A stretch of DNA of 10,718 bases from the NCBI GenBank assembly GCA_905201915.1, contig CAJKQE010000077.1:1-10718 (forward strand), given 5' to 3'. Made by a program: the position numbers and the translations under genes. Within the stretch, counting starts at the first letter, position 1; every line of letters begins with the position of its first letter. This DNA is from an uncultured Lachnospiraceae bacterium. Lineage in GTDB: Bacteria; Bacillota; Clostridia; Lachnospirales; Lachnospiraceae. Positions 6,411-10,718 of this stretch are shown here, piece after piece. The notes under the pieces were generated by a model. It searched no databases. It was not told the DNA's origin and saw only the letters and a list, made by a program, of their open reading frames with translations.

Positions 6411-6695
6411 ATGAAGTTAGTACCATTAGGTGACAGAGTTGTATTAAAACAGTTGGTTGCAGAAGAAACAACAAAATCAGGAATTGTTTTACCGGGTCAG
6501 GCTCAGGAAAAACCACAGCAGGCAGAAGTTGTTGCTGTTGGACCAGGCGGAATTGTTGATGGCAAAGAAGTAAAAATGGAAGTAGCAGCAGGTGATCAGG
6601 TTATCTATTCTAAATACGCAGGAACAGAAGTAAAACTTGACGGAGAAGAATATATTATCGTGAAACAGAATGATATTTTAGCTGTTGTAAAATAA
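6411..6695 (+). CDS. groES: Co-chaperonin GroES (Hsp10)
   Basis: 94 residues, the standard size. GroES forms the seven-subunit lid of the GroEL folding chamber in the cytoplasm. The start KLVPLGDRVVLK (2-13), the mobile loop (about 17-35) with the GroEL-contacting tripeptide IVL at 25-27, VVAVGPGG (40-47), the roof region, and the ending VKQNDILAVVK are all typical. AAAGGAGG (6394-6401) precedes the ATG by 9 bases. It is the first gene after the CIRCE operator and is cotranscribed with groEL, which begins 39 bases downstream. Confidence 0.98.
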   Translation: MKLVPLGDRVVLKQLVAEETTKSGIVLPGQAQEKPQQAEVVAVGPGGIVDGKEVKMEVAAGDQVIYSKYAGTEVKLDGEEYIIVKQNDILAVVK

Positions 6696-6734
6696 TTTAA
6701 AATTGAAAGCTTAAATTTTAGGAGGAATGTCATC

Positions 6735-8357
6735 ATGGCAAAAGAAATTAAATATGGTGGAGAAGCAAGAGTTGCATTAGAAGCTGGTGTTAATAAATTA
6801 GCAGATACAGTAAGAGTGACACTGGGACCAAAAGGAAGAAATGTTGTTTTAGATAAATCTTTTGGTGCACCACTTATTACAAATGATGGTGTTACAATCG
6901 CAAAAGAAATCGAATTAGAAGATGGTTTTGAAAATATGGGCGCACAGCTCATTAAAGAAGTTGCTGCAAAAACAAATGATGTAGCCGGAGATGGTACAAC
7001 AACAGCAACAGTTTTAGCACAGGCTATGGTACATGAAGGTATGAAAAACTTAGCTGCAGGTGCAAACCCAATTATCCTCAGAAAAGGTATGAAAAAAGCA
7101 ACAGAAGCAGCAGTAAATGCAATTCAGAGCATGAGTTCTAACATTGAAGGCAGAGATCAGATTGCAAGAGTTGCAGCAATTTCAGCAGGTGATGATGAAG
7201 TTGGAGAAATGGTTGCTGAAGCAATGGAAAAAGTAAGCAAAGACGGTGTTATTACAATCGAAGAATCCAAAACTATGAAAACAGAGTTGGATTTAGTAGA
7301 AGGTATGCAGTTTGATCGTGGATATATTTCCGCATATATGGCAACAGATATGGATAAAATGGAAACTGTTTTAGACGATCCATATATCTTAATCACAGAC
7401 AAGAAAATTTCTAATATTCAGGACATTCTTCCTGTTTTAGAGCAGATTGTAAAAACAGGCGCTAAATTATTGATTATTGCAGAAGATATCGAAGGCGAAG
7501 CTCTTACAACTTTAATTGTTAATAAATTAAGAGGTACATTCTCTGTATGTGCAGTGAAAGCTCCAGGCTATGGTGATAGAAGAAAAGAAATGTTGAAAGA
7601 TATTGCCGTATTAACAAATGGTACTGTAATTTCTGATGAAATCGGATTGGAATTAAAAGATACAACTCTGGAACAGTTAGGACGTGCAAAATCTGTTAAA
7701 GTTCAGAAAGAAACAACTGTTATCGTAGATGGTATGGGTGAAAAAGAAGAAATCGATGCAAGAGTTGCTCAGATTAAACATCAGATTGCAGAAACTACAT
7801 CTGAATTTGATAAAGAAAAATTACAGGAAAGACTTGCAAAATTAGCAGGTGGTGTTGCTGTTATTCGTGTAGGTGCTGCTACAGAAACAGAAATGAAAGA
7901 AGCTAAACTTCGTATGGAAGACGCTTTAAATGCTACAAGAGCAGCCGTAGAAGAAGGTGTTATTGCAGGTGGTGGTTCTGCATATATCCATGCATCTAAA
8001 GAAGTAGCAAAAATTGTAGATACTTTAGATGGTGATGAAAAAACAGGTGCAAAAGTAGTATTAAAAGCTTTAGAAGCGCCATTATTCCATATTGCAGCAA
8101 ATGCCGGACTGGAAGGTTCTGTTATCATTAATAAAGTAAGAGAGTCTGAAGTTGGTACAGGATTTGACGCATTACATGAAGAATATGTAGATATGGTTAA
8201 AAAAGGTATTCTGGACCCAGCAAAAGTTACAAGAAGTGCATTACAGAATGCAACAAGTGTAGCAGGTACATTACTTACAACAGAAGCAGTTGTTTCTACA
8301 ATTAAAGAAGAAACTCCAGCGATGCCAGCAGGTGCTCCAGGAATGGGAATGATGTAA
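6735..8357 (+). CDS. groEL: Chaperonin GroEL (Hsp60)
   Basis: 540 residues, full length. GroEL is a double-ring 14-mer that encloses and folds proteins using ATP together with GroES. ATP-site motifs are present: TLGPKGRN (29-36), AGDGTTTATVLA (84-95) with D86, and MEDALNATRAAVEEGVIAGGG (394-414), in which D396 corresponds to the catalytic aspartate of E. coli (D398). The apical domain spans about 190-370, with APGYGDRRK at 276-284. The tail is a short glycine-methionine end (GAPGMGMM) rather than a long GGM repeat. AGGAGG (6720-6725) lies 9 bases before the ATG. Codon choice leans strongly to AAA, GAA, GCA and TTA, consistent with high expression in an AT-rich genome. The operon ends at a strong terminator 14 bases after the stop. 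Confidence 0.98.
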   Translation: MAKEIKYGGEARVALEAGVNKLADTVRVTLGPKGRNVVLDKSFGAPLITNDGVTIAKEIELEDGFENMGAQLIKEVAAKTNDVAGDGTTTATVLAQAMVHEGMKNLAAGANPIILRKGMKKATEAAVNAIQSMSSNIEGRDQIARVAAISAGDDEVGEMVAEAMEKVSKDGVITIEESKTMKTELDLVEGMQFDRGYISAYMATDMDKMETVLDDPYILITDKKISNIQDILPVLEQIVKTGAKLLIIAEDIEGEALTTLIVNKLRGTFSVCAVKAPGYGDRRKEMLKDIAVLTNGTVISDEIGLELKDTTLEQLGRAKSVKVQKETTVIVDGMGEKEEIDARVAQIKHQIAETTSEFDKEKLQERLAKLAGGVAVIRVGAATETEMKEAKLRMEDALNATRAAVEEGVIAGGGSAYIHASKEVAKIVDTLDGDEKTGAKVVLKALEAPLFHIAANAGLEGSVIINKVRESEVGTGFDALHEEYVDMVKKGILDPAKVTRSALQNATSVAGTLLTTEAVVSTIKEETPAMPAGAPGMGMM

Positions 8358-8371
8358 GAAAATAAATTTTT

Positions 8372-8409
8372 AGCCGGTGTTCAAAGTAAGAACACCGGCT
8401 TTTCCTTTC
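8372..8409 (+). terminator. Rho-independent terminator of groESL
   Basis: An 11-bp GC-rich stem, AGCCGGTGTTC (8372-8382) with GAACACCGGCT (8390-8400), encloses a 7-base loop and runs into TTTCCTTTC. A TTTTT lead-in on the 5' side gives partial bidirectional character. Confidence 0.93.
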
Positions 8410-8438
8410 TTGCAACAAAGGGGTATTTGTGATACACT
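8410..8438 (+). promoter_or_regulatory. Candidate promoter of the DUF6106-like gene
   Basis: TTGCAA (8410-8415) and TACACT (8433-8438) are separated by 17 bases and lie directly after the groESL terminator. Each box matches 4 of 6 positions. The gene needs a promoter of its own here because the preceding terminator is strong. Confidence 0.4.
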
Positions 8439-8453
8439 ATTTTTTAGAAAACT
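8439..8453 (+). promoter_or_regulatory. Candidate CodY box before the DUF6106-like gene
   Basis: ATTTTTTAGAAAACT matches the CodY consensus at 12 of 15 positions (mismatches at 2, 7 and 14). It overlaps the expected start of transcription, a position suited to repression. It shares the 10-mer TTAGAAAACT with the candidate box before codY (5127-5136). A chance match remains possible. Confidence 0.3.
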
Positions 8454-8475
8454 GAACATATAGGAGGAATAGAAA

Positions 8476-8976
8476 ATGAATGACTCGTATTCAGAACTGC
8501 TGGTTAAAAAAGAGCAGACTGGAAAAGACAAAGCAATTAAATTCCTGCTGATAGGACTGATTGCGACAACTGCAGTAGTAGGTGTGATTCTTCCATTGGC
8601 GTGGGTTTTAGCGCTTGGTCTTGGTATTGCGGCATATTTTATTTTGCCAAATTTAGATTTGGAATATGAGTATGTCTATGTAAATGGTGAATTAGATATT
8701 GATAAGATTATGGCGAAGTCAAAGAGAAAACGCGTACAGTCCTTTGATTTGACGAAAATGGAGATTATGGCACCAGTCAATTCACATAGAATGGATTACC
8801 AAAATCATAATACAAAATTAAAAGTTTTGGACTTTTCATCAGGAAATAAAAATCATAAGATATTTGCCATGATTATTCCCAGTGAAAAGGAAGTCTGTAA
8901 AGTATTGCTGGAACCGGATCAGACATTAATTGAAAATATTCAAAAATCATGTCCGAGAAAGGTTTTTGTGGATTGA
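8476..8976 (+). CDS. Small membrane protein of unknown function, DUF6106-like
   Basis: 166 residues. A short hydrophilic N-terminus (MNDSYSELLVKKEQTGKDK) precedes a hydrophobic stretch at about 21-59 that makes two membrane helices with a tight turn near V38-P40. The remaining hundred residues are soluble. They begin with an alternating pattern LEYEYVYVNGELDID (62-76), then a basic stretch KSKRKRV (81-87), and look like a compact beta-rich domain. Overall layout and the YxYVNGELDIDKI motif recall DUF6106 proteins of Lachnospiraceae; that assignment is from memory and not certain. The layout also resembles small bacterial PH-like membrane proteins. Both termini are probably cytoplasmic. AGGAGG (8462-8467) lies 8 bases before the ATG. 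It sits alone between the groESL terminator and the guaB promoter, so neighbours say little about function. No catalytic motif is visible. Confidence 0.85.
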   Translation: MNDSYSELLVKKEQTGKDKAIKFLLIGLIATTAVVGVILPLAWVLALGLGIAAYFILPNLDLEYEYVYVNGELDIDKIMAKSKRKRVQSFDLTKMEIMAPVNSHRMDYQNHNTKLKVLDFSSGNKNHKIFAMIIPSEKEVCKVLLEPDQTLIENIQKSCPRKVFVD

Positions 8977-9001
8977 CAGTTTTGTCGTAATTTGCTATAT
9001 T
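8973..9001 (+). promoter_or_regulatory. Strong sigma-A promoter of guaB
   Basis: A perfect TTGACA (8973-8978) and TATATT (8996-9001, 5 of 6) are 17 bases apart, predicting a start near 9008 and a leader of under 30 bases. The -35 overlaps the TGA stop (8974-8976) of the preceding gene. The leader is too short for a purine riboswitch. Confidence 0.8.
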
Positions 9002-9035
9002 ACTATACTATAAATAAATTGAAGGGAGAACCAAG

Positions 9036-10490
9036 ATGGGTAAGATTATTGGCGAAGGAATTACTTTCGATGACGTACTTTTAGTTCCTGCATATTCAGA
9101 AGTAATTCCAAATCAGGTTGAACTATCAACATATCTGACAAAAAAAGTGAAATTAAATATTCCGATGATGAGTGCAGGTATGGATACAGTTACTGAACAT
9201 CGTATGGCGATTGCCATGGCGAGACAGGGTGGTATTGGTATCATTCACAAAAACATGACAATCGAAGAACAGGCAGAGGAAGTAGATAAGGTAAAACGTT
9301 CTGAGAACGGAGTTATTACAGATCCATTTTATCTGTCCCCAGAACATACACTGGCAGATGCCAATGATCTCATGGCAAAATTCCGTATTTCAGGTGTGCC
9401 GATTACAGAAGGTAGAAAACTGGTAGGTATTATTACCAACCGTGACCTGAAGTTTGAAGAAGATTTTTCAAGAAAAATCAAGGAATGCATGACATCAGAA
9501 AATTTAGTTACAGCACATGAAGGCGTAACATTAGAGGAAGCAAAGAAGATTTTAGCAAAATCCAGAAAAGAAAAACTTCCAATTGTAGATGAAAACTTCA
9601 ATTTAAAAGGTCTTATTACAATTAAAGATATTGAAAAGCAGATTAAATATCCGTTATCTGCAAAAGATGCACAGGGACGTCTTTTGTGCGGTGCTGCAGT
9701 TGGTATTACTGCAAATGTTATGGCAAGAGTAGATGCTCTTGTAAAAGCAAATGTTGACGTTATTGTGGTAGACTCTGCACATGGACATTCTGCAAATATT
9801 TTAAAAGCAGTTCGTGAAATCAAAGGAAAATATCCTGAATTACAGCTGATTGCAGGAAATGTCGCTACAGGAGAAGCTACAAAAGCATTAATTGAAGCAG
9901 GTGTTGATGCTGTAAAAGTTGGAATCGGACCAGGTTCTATCTGTACAACACGTGTAGTTGCAGGTATTGGTGTTCCTCAGATTACAGCAGTTATGGATTG
10001 CTATGAAGTCGCAAAAGAATATGGAATTCCAATTATCGCAGATGGTGGTATTAAGTATTCAGGAGATATGACAAAAGCTATTGCAGCAGGTGCAAATGTA
10101 TGTATGATGGGAAGTATCTTTGCAGGTTGTGACGAGAGCCCTGGAGATTTTGAATTATATCAGGGAAGAAAATATAAAGTATACAGAGGAATGGGATCTA
10201 TTTCTGCTATGGAAAATGGAAGTAAAGATCGTTATTTCCAGCAGGATGCAAAGAAACTTGTACCAGAAGGCGTAGAAGGTCGTGTTGCATACAAAGGACA
10301 TGTAGAAGATACTGTATTCCAGTTAATTGGTGGTCTTCGTTCCGGAATGGGATATTGTGGTGCAAAGGATATTGAGACATTGAAAGAAACTGGAAATTTT
10401 GTTAAGATTTCAGCAGCGTCTTTAAAAGAATCTCATCCACATGATATTCATATTACAAAAGAAGCTCCAAACTATAGTATTGATGAATAA
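9036..10490 (+). CDS. guaB: Inosine-5'-monophosphate dehydrogenase
   Basis: 484 residues, the usual bacterial length. The enzyme oxidises IMP to XMP with NAD+, the rate-limiting step to GTP; it is a cytoplasmic tetramer. The TIM barrel opens with TFDDVLLVPAYSEV (10-23). Two CBS domains fill about 95-205, including GVPITEGRKLVGIITNRDL (120-138) and LPIVDENFNLKGLITIKDI (181-199). The barrel resumes with VDSAHGHS (245-252). The catalytic loop GIGPGSICTTR (296-306) holds nucleophile C303. ADGGIKYSGD (335-344) and MGSIFAG (358-364) bind the IMP phosphate. The flap carries the R399-Y400 dyad in KDRYFQ, and GGLRSGMGYCGA (432-443) follows. All key residues are present. GGGAG (9024-9028) precedes the ATG by 7 bases. 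It is transcribed alone from its own promoter and closed by a terminator. Its product feeds the GTP pool sensed by CodY. Confidence 0.98.
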   Translation: MGKIIGEGITFDDVLLVPAYSEVIPNQVELSTYLTKKVKLNIPMMSAGMDTVTEHRMAIAMARQGGIGIIHKNMTIEEQAEEVDKVKRSENGVITDPFYLSPEHTLADANDLMAKFRISGVPITEGRKLVGIITNRDLKFEEDFSRKIKECMTSENLVTAHEGVTLEEAKKILAKSRKEKLPIVDENFNLKGLITIKDIEKQIKYPLSAKDAQGRLLCGAAVGITANVMARVDALVKANVDVIVVDSAHGHSANILKAVREIKGKYPELQLIAGNVATGEATKALIEAGVDAVKVGIGPGSICTTRVVAGIGVPQITAVMDCYEVAKEYGIPIIADGGIKYSGDMTKAIAAGANVCMMGSIFAGCDESPGDFELYQGRKYKVYRGMGSISAMENGSKDRYFQQDAKKLVPEGVEGRVAYKGHVEDTVFQLIGGLRSGMGYCGAKDIETLKETGNFVKISAASLKESHPHDIHITKEAPNYSIDE

Positions 10491-10503
10491 ATTTTGAATT
10501 TTT

Positions 10504-10540
10504 CAGGACAAGCAGAATGAAAAGCTTGTCCTGTTTTTTT
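10504..10540 (+). terminator. Rho-independent terminator of guaB
   Basis: A 10-bp stem, CAGGACAAGC (10504-10513) with GCTTGTCCTG (10524-10533), has a 10-base A-rich loop and is followed by seven T residues (10534-10540). Confidence 0.95.
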
Positions 10541-10600
10541 ATAAGAGAGCTATTTCTAAGATATTGAATGAAAAATATGTAAATAAAAGTAAAAAAAGTG

Positions 10601-10629
10601 TTGACAGAAGATATAAACCATGATATTAT
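10601..10629 (+). promoter_or_regulatory. Strong promoter P1 reading out of the window
   Basis: A perfect TTGACA (10601-10606), a 17-base spacer and TATTAT (10624-10629, 5 of 6). The 30 bases upstream are rich in A-tracts, like an UP element. No gene follows within the window. Confidence 0.75.
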
Positions 10630-10683
10630 AAGTGAGCTGTCAACGAGATACAAGAGAACAGCAAAAAAAGTTAAAAAAAGTTC

Positions 10684-10712
10684 TTGACAGAGAGATACAG
10701 ATGTGATAATCT
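10684..10712 (+). promoter_or_regulatory. Strong promoter P2, in tandem with P1
   Basis: A perfect TTGACA (10684-10689) lies 83 bases after that of P1 and is likewise preceded by a run of seven A residues. The -10 is either TAATCT (10707-10712, 17-base spacer) or GATAAT with an extended TG (TGTGATAAT, 10702-10710, 15-base spacer). The two promoter regions look duplicated: both read TTGACAGA followed within a few bases by GATA. This is the style of Firmicute rRNA or tRNA operons; the target lies beyond the edge. Confidence 0.65.
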
Positions 10713-10718
10713 AGTATG

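Noticed and set aside
7781..8128. 115-codon open frame antisense to groEL (another at 6605-6952)
   Set aside because: Serine/alanine-rich low-complexity product mirroring groEL codon bias; no start signals.
9329..9823. 164-codon open frame antisense to guaB
   Set aside because: It lies wholly inside a gene with every IMPDH motif intact, has no recognisable domain and no ribosome binding site; it is a shadow frame.
10453..10653. 66-codon minus-strand frame over the guaB end and terminator
   Set aside because: Runs through the terminator hairpin and promoter P1, with a Phe/Ile/Leu-rich translation expected from AT-rich DNA; no ribosome binding site.

Overview
The window is an AT-rich stretch of chromosome from a low-GC, endospore-forming Firmicute. 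The sporulation sigma factor SigK, CodY, a CIRCE-controlled groESL operon and strong AGGAGG ribosome binding sites all point that way. The compact comM-dprA-topA-codY order and a small two-helix membrane protein resembling the DUF6106 family suggest Clostridia, most likely a Lachnospiraceae gut anaerobe. That family-level placement is inference. No insertion sequence, phage gene, CRISPR array, tRNA or rRNA gene is visible; this is housekeeping DNA.

Layout. At the left edge, on the minus strand, lies the 5' part of sigK (1-421), which starts without a pro-sequence and is preceded by a good sigma-K-type promoter. Diverging from it on the plus strand is a tight operon: a comM/yifB-type AAA+ ATPase (593-2116), dprA (2127-3002) and topA (3004-5088). 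Next comes codY (5291-6079), with its own candidate promoter and possible CodY boxes, closed by a 17-bp hairpin. A 331-base gap (6080-6410) holds that hairpin, an A-rich leader with a 10-bp tandem repeat, a sigma-A-like promoter and a perfect CIRCE operator. groES (6411-6695) and groEL (6735-8357) follow and end at a strong terminator. Then come a DUF6106-like membrane protein (8476-8976) and guaB (9036-10490), whose consensus promoter overlaps the stop codon of the gene before it. After the guaB terminator the window ends in two similar tandem promoters preceded by A-tracts. They read rightward out of the window, and their style suggests an rRNA or tRNA operon.

How the genes fit together. 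ComM and DprA act on incoming single-stranded DNA and recombination intermediates, and TopA removes negative supercoils. CodY senses GTP and, in well-studied relatives, branched-chain amino acids. GuaB commits IMP to guanine nucleotide synthesis and so feeds the GTP pool that CodY reads; both genes lie within 5 kb here. GroESL is the heat-shock chaperonin under HrcA/CIRCE control.

The items most worth a second look are regulatory or organisational: SigK without a pro-sequence and with a self-type promoter, candidate CodY boxes before codY and the DUF6106-like gene, loss of the genes that separate topA from codY in Bacillus, and the tandem promoter pair at the right edge. I found no clear sign of a new multi-gene system.
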